Assembly: GCF_022581195.2 (NCBI RefSeq)
Contig: NC_061482.1
Location: 930,001 to 994,000, forward strand
Source of the DNA: Helicoverpa zea
Taxonomy: Eukaryota > Arthropoda > Insecta > Lepidoptera > Noctuidae
DNA length: 64,000 nt
Reading direction: 5' to 3'
Shown: positions 1 to 10,690 of the stretch, piece by piece
How the letters are laid out: each line of letters begins with the position of its first letter
Position numbering within the stretch: position 1 is the first letter of the stretch
Translations under genes and position numbers: made by a program
The notes under the pieces: generated by a model
Told to the model about the DNA's origin: nothing
Seen by the model: only the letters and a program-made list of their open reading frames with translations
The model's database searches: none

Positions 1-120
1 TCTAAACAAATTGTATTCATTCGGTTATTCTGTTTTTCCTCATAGCTGTCAGCTCATACTAGGTACAAATGTAGCTAATGCTTATTTTACCTACTCTATG
101 ACCTTACTGAGCAAGGGCTT

Positions 121-473
121 TTACTTCACCACCATGCGGACAGCTCTGAGGACACGGTGGAGCACACAGTCCAGGTGTGCACTGCCTGGGAAGGGTACCG
201 CCGTGTTGTCGTCGAGGCAATAGGCAGCGGCGACCTTTCGCGTTCTTCCCTGGTTCAAGCCATGGTCCGGAGCTAGAGGGAATGGGAAGCCGTCGCCCCT
301 TCTGCGAAGCAGTCATGCTCGAGAAGGAGACGGCGGAGCGACTGCGAGTAGCACCTCTCATCCCAGCCGCTGTAGTGGACCAGGAAGACACCACGGGCGC
401 CAAGCCCGGCCACCGTAGGCGTCGGTCTGTGGGCGGCGAGTTCGGGTGGCTCATCGTTCCACCGTCTGCATAG
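121..473 (+). pseudogene. R1-like LINE ORF2, decayed 3' end
   Basis: Remnant of the C-terminal end of a non-LTR retrotransposon ORF2. Read from about position 121 it gives an EDTVEHTVQVC stretch, the Cys/His part of the C-terminal zinc-knuckle region typical of R1-clade elements, then a helical segment (RRVVVEAIGSGDLSR). A TAG at 274-276 stops the frame where a serine/glutamate is expected, and the frame changes near 297. The last part (FCEAVMLEKETAERLR onward) then runs to a TAG at 471-473. One nonsense change plus a frame change mark it as dead. The catalytic reverse transcriptase part is absent. Clade assignment is by recognition only. Confidence 0.7.
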
Positions 474-690
474 ACAACAGACCCGTGTCAGCGGCGCGCG
501 TTGTTCCACGGGCTCCTCAGGGAGATGTCAGCAAACCCAGTGGGGCCCAGCAGGGCCAAGGCCTGCCGCTGCCGCGGGATTGTTCGAAAGAGTTACCGCT
601 ACCCTGGTCCATAAAACACCTACTAAAAACATGGGTTTTAGACAGAAAGAGTCTGTCATTTGATGATTTACCATAAAAAAGGGCTTTCCC
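474..690 (+). repeat. 3' UTR of the R1-like LINE
   Basis: Sequence following the decayed ORF2. It holds GGATTGTTCGAAAGAGTTAC and ends TTGATGATTTACCATAAAAAA. The same stretch recurs at 14109-14305 with clear similarity, which identifies it as the family's 3' untranslated region rather than unique DNA. Confidence 0.65.
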
Positions 691-719
691 TTCAATGAAA
701 AATATATTTTTTACGGTAA

Positions 720-1060
720 TTCTTAGCGTTTATCCCGTCTTGTGACGGGGTCGGCTTTCCGTATCTTCCTTCTTCCACTTCGCTCTATCCTCCTGAATAG
801 ACATCTTCCTCTTCGAGTTCGCAGATTTTCATGTCATTCATTACGACACTCAACCACCACGGTTTGCCTTTGCGCCTTTGACCGGGTATATTGAGATTGA
901 GTATCACATTCACACTGCCGATGTCCTCAGGTGTCACTCCTTTTTACATGTCCGTACCATCGCAGCCGTTTCTCTTGCATTTTGTCGGCGACATCGCGTA
1001 CGGATGGTACTGACATGTTTTTTGTTACGGCCCACGACACAAAAAACGTTTACCACCTTA
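720..1060. repeat. degenerate interspersed repeat
   Basis: GC-richer than its surroundings and starting near GTCTTGTGACGGGGTCGGC. It resembles LINE-derived repeats common in moth genomes, but no coding frame survives and I cannot name the family. Confidence 0.35.
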
Positions 1061-1129
1061 TACTTTGCATATTTATTTAGTTTTTGCTTTAAGACTACCC
1101 AATCTTATTGTTATAATATCACATTTTAA

Positions 1130-1215
1130 AAAAATTACAAAAATTACCGTTTTACCGGTTTACCGGTAAAAATATTTTTATTACCGAATTTTTACCGGTA
1201 ATTTTTGTTTTACCG
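1130..1215. repeat. clustered TACCGGTAA palindromes
   Basis: Several variants of the palindrome TTACCGGTAA, interrupted by A/T runs, occur within about 85 bases (TTTTACCGGTTTACCGGTAA and mirror copies). It looks like a short tandem/inverted satellite-like patch. No function is evident. Confidence 0.5.
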
Positions 1216-1504
1216 AAATTGCATGCCCTAGTCACAACATTCACTTTTTCAAAAATACATTCTAAATAAAATACCTAAACAAAGTGCCAACAATAGGTAT
1301 GTAACACGGTTAAAAAAGCTCTGCTTCAACAGTCACCAAACTAACCTGTCGTAGTTTAAAATAAATGTATTGTTCCATGCGCTCCTCAGTTTGACGCTTG
1401 ATATTTTTATTCACTTTACCTACAGCAAGCAAAAACTGCGAGTTCAAATGTCCATCACAATCGCGGTGCACGTTTTGATGAAGTTTAAAACGGAATATAT
1501 ATGG

Positions 1505-2045
1505 ACAACAAAATGATGAGCGGAGATGTCATAATGGAAAATCTCCTAAGAAAGTAGCAAGCCAAAATGCGAGCGTTCGGGACGAGGAACGTTACTGGCT
1601 ACGCCTTCTTTGGAACCAGCCCATTTCTTTTAAATATATCTTTTAAAAATCTTAGATAGATGCGTCAAGGAACTCTAACGCCTCGTTGCTTTAGTAGTAA
1701 CTGTACGTCGATTCTATAAAATTCAGACAACAACTCGCATTTCACTTCGCTATTCACTCCCTCTTCGCATTCGGTTCAAAACGTTCTAAAAATCATCTCA
1801 TACTTTATCTGTCAAAATCTCGAGTTTCATTTTATTTAGTTCTACTCGCAAACACGCCCGCAAGAGTAGCGCTAGTGTAGCTTGAGAATGCCAATCACGA
1901 AACTCACGGCGGATTCAGATGCGAAGTTAAGAATGAAGTCTTACAGAACGTCGGTGCTGATCGTTTTAGTTACGCCTACCTTGCGAATTTGACCTTCAAC
2001 CTGACTTACTTGCCTTTTGGCATCTCCGTTCATCTTTCTTTCCTC
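1505..2045. mobile_element. MITE-like element with GCGGAGATG inverted ends
   Basis: The left end reads AAATGATGAGCGGAGATGTC and the right end, on the opposite strand, AAGATGAACGGAGATGCCA. A shorter relative with the same ends lies at 53770-54062. No coding content. Boundaries are approximate and no target duplication was found. Confidence 0.5.
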
Positions 2046-3096
2046 CGTGGGAATATCCCACAAAAAGTGTACGACCTGGCGACACTAATGTCAAGCTACT
2101 TAATATTAGAACAATCAATTTCAGAAGATATGATAATCTCATATCTGTACTGTTTTAGTAGGCTAAGTCGTTATTGATAATTCTAAGCTATAAACATTCC
2201 TTGGGTCCATAAACTCTCAGATTATTGTGTCCCCTGAAAACTATGATGCAATATTTTATTAACTTTCTTTAAAATATTTTTTTAACAAAATCTTGATGAA
2301 TTGTGAAGCCTGATAAAAAAAAAATTGTACTTGAACACAACTTCACCTTGTTTTCTTTCATGGATTTAAAAGTAAACACTTTGAGATGTTACAATAATTA
2401 ACTTTTTTTTGGACTAAGAAAAAAACATTTGTTAGTCTTTAGTGATAGTTACTAGATCTTTACAACTTCTTTTGCGTAGCCTTTTTCAAGCAATTTTTAA
2501 TCTATATGTATCATTTCTTTGATGTGAAAATGATATGTCTACTGCTACACAAATTATAACACATACCTTCTTTACATACACATTTTAACGTGTAATTTAC
2601 TGAAACTTTCAAATAAGCTATGTTAATTATTTAACTGCCAAACTGAAACCATTACGGTTTCGAAAATTAACACATAATTATCTTGTTATGTAATCACACC
2701 GCGGAACGCTTTAAATACTTTACTTAAGCGACAACTGGCGGTAGAAAAACGTACAAACAAAGTGCACCCACACAAAAACAGCTAATGCAGTTCATAATTA
2801 TGTAGTTTACTTAATGACTACTAAAATACAAAAAAAAAACACAGAGCTTTAATATATACAAGGGTTCGATATTTGTATCCGCTCTCAATATCGGCGCAAT
2901 AAAGTTGCATCGCCTATATTAATTCAATTACTGGAGAACACGCCAGTCTCTCGAAACCTCGAATATTACATTTCAATAATACGTACACGTATATATGCAG
3001 CTATAAGTAACACCACATACGACCTTGTTCAATTTCAGCTAACACTGATTCCAATCAACCGACTAACTTAGAAAAGTGAATTTAATCATCACATAA

Positions 3097-3436
3097 GAGC
3101 TAGTGCGCACTGGTCACTTTTGTCATTCTTAGGGTGCATCTACACGATGCATGTAGCTGGTAGAAGTTAACATGCGCAAGTGACAAGTGACAAGAGCACG
3201 TGGGCTGATATCTTGCTTTGGTACATGCGCGAGTCGCTGGACTCGCACATTTTTAAAATGCATATAACTACAAGCTACTTGCAGCTTGTAGATGCACCCT
3301 TATCCAGTCCGTGGATATGTATGGATGTGACCCGGTTATCACGTCATAGCATGCGCGCATCTCCATACATATCCACGGACTTGATAAGAGTGACAAAATT
3401 GACACGCTAACAAAAGTCACCAGTGCGCTAGCCCTA
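3097..3436. mobile_element. outer MITE interrupted by a nested MITE
   Basis: The left end GCTAGTGCGCACTGGTCAC is mirrored at 3412-3432 as GTCACCAGTGCGCTAGC. Inside, 3305-3322 (CAGTCCGTGGATATGTAT) pairs with 3365-3382. A second MITE (3132-3299) sits in the left arm. With that removed, the arms align as one inverted repeat of roughly 170 bases in total. Confidence 0.7.
3132..3299. mobile_element. nested MITE, TTA target duplication
   Basis: Terminal inverted repeats begin GGGTGCATCTACA and end TGTAGATGCACCC. TTA flanks it on both sides (3129-3131 and 3300-3302), as expected of PIF/Harbinger-type insertions. The element at 19894-20072 is a relative in opposite orientation (both hold the TGGTACATGCGCGAGTCGCT region). 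Noncoding. Confidence 0.8.
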
Positions 3437-3479
3437 AAGGTTAAGCAACTCTTGGTGCGTTCTCTCAATGGATGGGTTA

Positions 3480-3930
3480 CCTCATAAATGTTTGACTTTG
3501 TACTGTACTTAGACTTTTGAAATTAATTAATTAGAAACGACAAAGCTTTGTCTTGCCGGACACTACGGCTCAGGTATATGGCGGAATAATACATTATAGA
3601 GGTTTTCTTTAATATTAATTAAAGTGAGGACACCTCAGGCAAACTCTTTTATGTCTTTTCTAAAGACATCTTTATACTGTAGTGAGGTATTTCTTTTATT
3701 TTTAGCACGTCGCATAAAACACAGTTACAAGCACCTTCTGGTTCTAATTAATATACCTACATTATAGAGGTTTTTTTAATACTAATTAAAATGACAACAC
3801 CTCAGGCCAATTCCTTTATATCTCTTCTCAAGTTCTCAAGGAATCTTTATGCTATACTTCTAAGTTTTTTTTAGTTTTTAACCACGTCGCATAAAGCACA
3901 GTTACTAGCACCTTCTGGTTCTAATTAATC
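3480..3930 (+). repeat. repeat block with two 168-bp tandem units
   Basis: Begins ATGTTTGACTTTGTACTG, followed by two direct units starting ATTATAGAGG at 3593 and 3761. Each unit ends with a GCACCTTCTGGTTCTAATTA stretch. The same arrangement occurs in reverse orientation at 8771-9228. No coding frame. Confidence 0.75.
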
Positions 3931-4007
3931 AGGTTTTACCTGCATGGTTCTCATATTAAGTTCCTGTGGGTTTCGGAATGCACGTGAAATCAGTGGGTTG
4001 CTGTTTG

Positions 4008-4110
4008 AATAGCTTTGGCAGTCATTACGGGTAGCTAGTAGTCCAATACCAAAAGTCTAATTTTCACTCTTAACAAGGGATTGGATGCCCGGGTTAGACT
4101 GTAAATCAAC
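4008..4110 (+). repeat. SINE-like repeat (GGCAGTCGTTAC family), degenerate
   Basis: Matches the head of the dispersed repeat seen intact at 45250-45449: GCTTTGGCAGTCATTACGGG, then an AACAAGGGATTGGATGCCCG variant. The rest has decayed. Confidence 0.5.
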
Positions 4111-4790
4111 CACTACAGAATTGAGAAAAGGTTAGGCAGAAAATTATTATAAAAAGAAAGAGTTTATTAACATTTTTTATTCTTGAAATAAAAAGTCATG
4201 ACAGATGGACAACAAAGTGATTTTATAAGGGTTCCATTATTTCGTTTCAGGTACGGAATCCTATAAAGCGTTATTAGTTTTCCGATAGTTTTTTGTTGAA
4301 ATGTTAAGTGTTATTGAGTACCTACATGTTTTCATTAATACTGAATCTGTCGAGTGTCAGGATTACAGTTTTCAAGAGTACTCAGCAACTGAAACCGGAA
4401 TTTTACAAAGCGATACTTTTAAAAATTTTCATGCAACTGTTAACAAAAAAAGCGCTGAAAACTAGGTAAACCAGATTCTTATTTTTCAAACTTTTCATCC
4501 AAATTGATGACCTGTATTGGTCCAAATATTGAACTACGTATGAATTTGTTACGAAACCTCAAAATTTTATTTATTACTTTGATTCCCTACCGTCGATGAC
4601 ATGAATAAAAAAAAACATGGCGGTTCCGTGGTCTACATAGTTTTATCTTCCCACGAGTAATTCCCACAGTTTACTCAGAATAAATTACCCGACCGTGTAA
4701 TTTATTTCAGCTATTTACAGTGCTAAGTTTTCAAAAAAAAAGCAAGTAAAAAAGAGGTTGTATTTGTTCAAAGGTCATTGCATCATAAGC

Positions 4791-5152
4791 TGGGGCCCGA
4801 TTCTGCTAAGTTAAACATGTTAAAATTGAATAGAAATTGAATCGCAATAGCAGTTTTAACCTTAGCGGGCATTCTGCTACTAATATAAGACCAATCGTAT
4901 TCCAATGACATTCGATGGGTTTGCGATTGTTCTGCCATTTGGTCTATACCATAGTTTGTGCTACAATCATATTGCAATCGTAAATAATTTTCAGACAATA
5001 TTGGTTCATTATTACATCCCAGAAACAGATAAAAACGTTTATTTAAAAGAAACAATAGCGGAATGCCACATTAGTACGCTTTAATCGTGATTGGATCTCA
5101 GTCGGATGTGAATCGTATGTCGCTTAAGTAAAATTAGTAGAATCGCGCCCCT
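4791..5152. mobile_element. MITE with GGGGC-CGATTCTRCTAA ends
   Basis: The left end GGGGCCCGATTCTGCTAA is mirrored on the right by AGGGGCGCGATTCTACTAA read on the minus strand. About 360 bases long and AT-rich. The 90-residue minus-strand frame inside has no recognisable domain and is treated as chance. Confidence 0.65.
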
Positions 5153-6439
5153 GGATATTATGTGCATGAGGTTATCTGTGGTGGTGCATGAAGTGAAATA
5201 AACAACAGTGATGATTATTTGATCTTCATTACTTACCCTCCTCTCGATAAAAGAGTGGGGTGAGTTAAAGAGCTTTTTAAGCGGGTCTCCCCAACAAACC
5301 TGTGCTTCGAATTACATGCTGTACGATTATTATAAAGAGGATATTTTTATTTGTTTGTTTGTATTCGAGAAGCTCCGAAAATGAACTGATTTTATATATG
5401 ATTAGTTTTCAAAGGACACACTTTAGAAAGCCGCTAGCCTACATCTAGGTAATACATATTTAGGAGTGAGAAATGATTGCCTTTTAACAAAAAAGAAAAA
5501 AATGTAAGTATTTCTCTAAATTCTCTGCGACACTCCTTCTACAAAAAAAACTGAAGAATAATTTTTACAGACAGACCCATTTTCAGCAGGAAATATAAAT
5601 AAATATTCAATTTATGACTGCGCAATTTTAACGTAGATATCTGACACTACCTTTATTATTACACAGCAGTCATTTGTTTCATCACAGATTTATATCAAGC
5701 TTCAGGAATAATTCTAAAGACGAGTTCCGAGAAATTCCTTCACTAAGATAATATCTGATGTCAGTTCTATGTAAATAATACTAATGAATCCTGGAATATC
5801 TAGGTATATAGCTTCGAGCTTTGCAACGAAACACGATACAAATCCGGTTCTCAGGTAGAAATGTCTAATTAACTGAAGAGCTAGGTATTTTTATAATTAC
5901 GATTCCTCATTGTTCCGGTATTTTATTTATTTAAATAGTTAGAGAAACAGTATCTCACTGTTAATTTGATTCGCAAGACCATAGCATGAAGTAATTTTGC
6001 TTCAAGTATAATTAAAAATGTTGAAGAAGAAAAATTGTATTTTTATAGCAAGACCAGTTTATGCCTGCGGATTCATCCTCGTACCGTGGAAAATAGTTCT
6101 CGCACCACGCTAGCCTTCCTCAATGTAAACTCTAAACTAAAACGGAAGTTATTTTCAAACAAAGTGATTTATGAGCGCGTCGTCCATACATATATATGTT
6201 ACGGGTAATGCTAGAAGGTGAAGTAAACCTAGGTTTACCCGGGTTGACTTAGTATTACCCAAGCTTCTTGGGTAAAGTCCGAACAAATAGTAAAATACCT
6301 TTTTAATTCGGTGTTTACCCATGCTCACCTAGGTCTACCCAACTCTGACTGGGTAATGTTAGGTGTTGCGTAATTTTCGAGCCCGTGGCGTAATTCTAGG
6401 GAGCCCGCATTCCCTAATTTAAAATTTCCTTCATGTTCT

Positions 6440-6777
6440 GTTGGAGATACGGTAAGAGTCCAAATACCAGATGTCGATAGAGGCAGTTAAAGAAAAGGTG
6501 ATGATCTGTATAGGCTAGGAAAGGAACGTGGTACTATTGAGGAAATGTTCTCAAGGAATCAGTTTTCTGTGTGTCATGATAAACTTGATATTGAAAATAT
6601 ATCACCAGAAAAAAAAGCTTACGAGAGCTTGCAATTGAGCAGTCGCTTTCAGGAAGCCAGGGTCATAAAAGGTGTAATTGCAAAACAAAATGTGCCACAA
6701 AGAAGTGTTCATGCAAAGCTGCAGGAAAATTGTGCAATTCTAAATGTCACAGCAGTTTATCATGCTCAAATAAATAA
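6440..6777 (+). pseudogene. integrase C-terminal tail (Ginger/KRBA2-like), decayed
   Basis: Frame 2 reads VGDTVRVQIPDVDRG, then a TAA at 6488-6490, then GDDLYRLGKERGTIEEMFSR and NQFSVC. After a frame change near 6665 another frame gives a Cys-rich end containing CNCKTKCATKKCSC and SKCHSSLSCSNK with a TAA at 6775-6777. The order PDVDRG, LYxLGTxxG, RNQFxxC, CxC-type tail is that of insect KRAB-A domain-containing protein 2-like integrases, which derive from Ginger transposons (family recalled from general knowledge, not searched). About ten residues expected between PDVDRG and the LYRLG motif are missing. The DDE catalytic core is absent, so no activity is possible. Confidence 0.7.
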
Positions 6778-6930
6778 TTTCAACTTGAACAACAACGACC
6801 GTTATTAAATTAGTTTTTTTTTTTCTATTAAAGTTATTAAGTTCATGCTCTTCAAGCAATTACGATTGCCTTGGTATGTTTTTTAAATAATAAATGTTTA
6901 AAATGACCTTGAATTTTCATTTCACTAATT

Positions 6931-7012
6931 CATCATCATCATCATCATCATCAACCTATAGCAGTCCACTGCTGGACATAGGCCTCTCCAAGTGCACGCC
7001 ACTGAGATCGAT
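6931..7012 (-). mobile_element. 5'-truncated LINE tail, 11-bp duplication
   Basis: On the minus strand it codes GEAYVQQWTAIG followed by a stop and a (GAT)n tail, the C-terminus and 3' end of an RTE/CR1-type LINE common in moths. TTTCACTAATT at 6920-6930 and again at 7013-7023 is an 11-base target duplication. The insertion sits in the Ginger-like element and therefore postdates it. Confidence 0.8.
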
Positions 7013-8770
7013 TTTCACTAATTAATTAGACAAATTTTCGACATTACCCAGTCAGAGTTGGGTAGACCTAGGTGAGCATGGGTAAACCCCGAATTAAAAT
7101 TTATTTTACTTATTATTCGGACTTTACCCAAGAAGCTTGGGTAATACTAAGTCAACCCGGGTAAACCTAGGTTTACTCCACCTTCTAGCATTACCCGTAA
7201 CATATACAAACTGACTGTGATTTATTAATAACCTTTATAATAATGTCATAGAATATATTAATTGGTGTGCATTGAAAAATTTCTTTCCATCTGCAATTAA
7301 TACCGCCTGAAATAGGTATTTAGCAATATGAAAGGATCGTGGGTCCGTATATTTGTGAGGGCGCCCATACCGGCCTATATGGGTAATACGGATACCTCTA
7401 TAATCAATGGTTGCATGCCACGGATAACTCTGCTCATAGACTGCCAACGTGCATTTTGTACATTGATGTGCCCATTGCAATGAAGCGTTCAGGATATACG
7501 TAGTTTTGGTAATAACAATGCTTTGTGTTGTTTTGTTTTTTGAAGGAGAAAAATTAATAAAATATAAAACAAAACACACACACAAAAAGTTCCGACTATA
7601 TACAGGTTTTAGTCCGCCACAAGTTATACCTAATTATATAGTAGTTAACATCACACAGATGTACATGTGGGATTGAATGTTTCTGAACGATTGAGATGTG
7701 TGTAAGATGATGGACGTTTCTAAACGAATGAGTGGGAGTAAGAGGGAATGAATGAATGAGAGTGAGAGATTGGTTTTGGGAATTTGGATTTAAAAGATGG
7801 AAGAGTTAAGAGATTAGACGATGTACCTAACGATTTTATGTAAAAAAATAGTAATAAATAGTTTAGATTGAAATTCAACGGTTATTATTGAATTACGCAA
7901 GTACTCCACGAACCCTGATCCCCACATACATAAGATTATATAGGGAACTTATGGGAACTCATAGGTAAAAATAAGTTTCACCCATAAGTCCAAATTTTAA
8001 GGTGCTGTATTATCTTTTAAGTTCATCTAGTTAGATTTTAACAACTATGTTACGGTCGGTTTTTTTAATAATATAACTGTCTATCTACTTGTAGAGATAC
8101 ATTGATTTGTTGCCTTAAATTCTTAGTACGAATATAATGCTAATTAGTTCTTCAGGTTACTAAGAGCTTAAGACAATTTTAGCCTTTATTTGGCCTATAA
8201 CGTGAAGATTCTTCATTTATTTATAGTATCTGAACGAAATGAGTCCGCCCACTCTCTCAGACGAATAAAATTGATAAGGTTACAATTCCCAAAATAGTAT
8301 GGAAATACTCTGAAATATTTATTCCGCAGTAATATATTATCTGACCCAATGATATGACGTTGCATTAATTGACCTGTGAGCATTTCCCAAAACCTTCAAA
8401 ATGTTTCGCTTAAAAAATATGTTGACAAACTGAAAATGCAATTTTCCTATAACGTGAATTGAAACCTGATCATACCTAGAAAAATTTATTGACGACTCGA
8501 TTTGAATCTTTTTTCCTTTTAAATTCCTTCGAACCAGACATTCATAGATACTACGGAACGAACCTTAAAGGATTTAATTTTTCCTTTCTGAAAACAGAAC
8601 CCTGAAACTGTTTGAAGGAAATGAATATTATTCAAGTTTGCAGCCGTCATTACGAGTTTCTGTAAAGAGAAATAAGATGTTTCTCGTTTGAGAGGCTAAT
8701 GAAATAGTCAAGACGGACGACCGCATTTTGTAAAAAATAACTAAACTTCGCCTCAAGGTGTGCACAACAT

Positions 8771-9228
8771 AATTAATTAAAAGAAGGTGGTAGAAGGTAA
8801 TAACTGTGTTTTCTGCAACCTGCTGAAAAATTAATAAAACACCTAAATACAGTGTGAATATTTCTTGACAACCGACGCAAAGGAGTTGGCCTAAGGCGTC
8901 TTCATTTTAGTTAACATTAGAAAACCTCTTCAACGTTATTGTAATTAGGACCAGAAGGTGTGTGTATAACTGTGTTTTATGCAACGTGCTAAAAACAAAA
9001 GAAGTGCCTAAGTACAGTATAAAGATTTCTAGAGAGGACAAAAACACAAGAGAACACAAAGGAGTTTGCCTGAGGTGTATTCATCTTAATTAATGTTAGA
9101 AAACCTATATAATGTATTATTCCGTCATATTCCTGGGCTGTAGTGTCCAGCAAGACAAAGCCTTGTCGCGTTTAATTAATTAATTTCAAAAGTCTAAGTA
9201 CAGTACAAAGTCAAACATGTGAGGGTTT
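8771..9228 (-). repeat. mirror copy of the 3480-3930 repeat block
   Basis: The reverse complement gives the same order as 3480-3930: GTTTGACTTTGTACTGTACT, GGAATAATACATTATA, then two tandem units ending CACCTTCTGGTCCTAATTA and ACCTTCTACCACC. Divergence from the left copy is moderate, with several indels. Together the two blocks bracket 4.8 kb in inverted orientation. Confidence 0.75.
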
Positions 9229-9510
9229 TCAAAGCATATTGTATTAGATTTCTTAGGGTTCCGTATGTGTAATTGTCAGTAATTGTCATGCGAACCTTTG
9301 ATATAAGAAAATGAGTAGCAGCGAGAATAGGAATTTAAGATTTCTTCTAAAGTCATCATCCTCCGAGCCTTTTTCCCAACAGGTTTCTTCTAAAGTATAT
9401 AAAATATAATAAAGTACCTACTTAAATTGCGTATGAAAGGCGCATGTAAATCTACTGTACAGCTGGGAAAATTATGTATCAAGATAGGTAGACGCAGATA
9501 ATAATTGGCT

Positions 9511-9674
9511 GGGTTCAAAACAAACTGACTGTCAGCCGCTGAACATGAGCGACCGTTAAGCAGTTTTTTGCATTTCCACACATATTCACTTTTTCGTTCA
9601 CATCTAACCGATGGTACGTTATGCATAGACGCTGACATTCGGCAGTTGACAGTCACTTTAGTTTGAACGCAACC
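9511..9674. mobile_element. MITE related to the 22977-23802 element
   Basis: The left end GGGTTCAAAACAAACTGACT is mirrored by AGTTTGAACGCAACC at the right. The inner ends CTGTCAGCCGCTG resemble the CTGACTGTGAG/GTCAGCGGC ends of the 22977-23802 element. The minus-strand open frame over it is incidental. Confidence 0.5.
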
Positions 9675-10554
9675 TTATAGCTGAAATATAAAAAAAGTAA
9701 AATCAACGTTCCGCACCACCTGACAGTTATATTTACCATTTCTATTTATAAAGTAGTACTTTTGCGCCGAAGATAAATAAGAAGTCTGCTATTTAAGTTC
9801 AGAAGAGACGCAAAGGATGGTACGGAACCCTACAGTTGTCAGACTTGTCCGTTTTATTAAGTAGTGGTCTCTTTCAAGCTCTACTTATTCACGATGCATT
9901 TGTACGTACAAAATAATTACCCAGGTAGCAACTTAGGAAGACTTTTTGCTTGCTCGCTTTTTACACTGTCTGTTCTTGTCATGCTTTTGTCGTTTGACTA
10001 GGAAATAAAATTACTTGTGTTTTGTATGAAGAGTTTTCTTTGATGTTTCTGAGTTATTAATGGTGTTCTGTAAAACATTTTATGCACACATTTTCACTTC
10101 ATATGTTTGTAAAAAAGAGCTTGTTTTTTTTTCGATTTATTCTCCGTATAGTGGAATAGTTAGAATGTAGGCACCTAAAAGCTAAAAAATAGGCTGTACG
10201 AAGTTATATGAAACCGACCAAAACCGGAATTTTGTAACCCAAAACCATCGATGCGTTGTTTCCCATCCAACTAGACGAACTTTTGTAACTAAAATTTCCA
10301 CAAATTGCGAATTGTTCTAGGTATTCCCTGGCGTAACAAAACCTGTTATGAATTTTCTAACTCTAAACCCATCACATGCCTACTGCCTGAATTTCGTATT
10401 TTTGGTTATGCGTTAAAACTAACTTTATCATATTTTTTTAATCTATTCCAAAAAAATAATTCTTTAGTTAGACGAATGGTACAAGTGGACAATACATACT
10501 ACCAACATTATAAAAAGGACATTTAACAAACTCTTCCTACCCTATTACCAATTT

Positions 10555-10690
10555 TCGGGTCGGTGCAATAAGTCTTGCGCTTCCATTCCTTCCTGTCACT
10601 CGTCATACTGACTCTTACTCCCTTCTTATTCATTTCATTTTTTAGGCAATCCATCCAAATTTTCTTAGGTCTTCCTCTCCATCCACATAC
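10555..10690 (-). pseudogene. LINE ORF2 C-terminal fragment (RTE-like)
   Basis: On the minus strand this reads GRPRKIWMDCLKNEMNKKG followed by DRKEWKRKTYCTDP. This is the conserved GRPxxxWxDCVxxDM ... DRxxWKxxTxxADP end of RTE-type LINE polyproteins. Nothing of the reverse transcriptase remains. Confidence 0.7.

Larger units (their letters stand above)
6197..7202 (+). mobile_element. Ginger-like DNA transposon remnant, TATA duplication
   Basis: Long terminal inverted repeats (about 160 bases, e.g. TGTTACGGGTAATGCTAG at the left and its complement at 7185-7202) begin TGTTA, matching the TGTNR ends reported for Ginger elements. TATA at 6193-6196 and 7203-7206 forms a 4-base target duplication. 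The interior keeps only the decayed C-terminal end of an integrase-like protein (6440-6777), so this is an internally deleted copy. A short LINE tail was later inserted at 6931-7012. Superfamily call rests on ends, duplication length and the protein tail together. Confidence 0.7.

Noticed and set aside
7330..7370. VGPYIC reading at 7341, resembling the GPYVY motif of CD36-family N-terminal regions
   Set aside because: Neighbouring residues do not fit the family and no proper acceptor or donor frames it. The missing upstream receptor exons remain unlocated.
7235..7585. 116-residue minus-strand frame
   Set aside because: No domain, and no conservation pattern that I can see.
3480..9228. Maverick/Polinton-type giant transposon
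   Set aside because: The mirror-image ends invite the idea, but no polymerase, integrase or capsid-like frame lies between, and the integrase tail there belongs to the separately bounded Ginger-like insertion.
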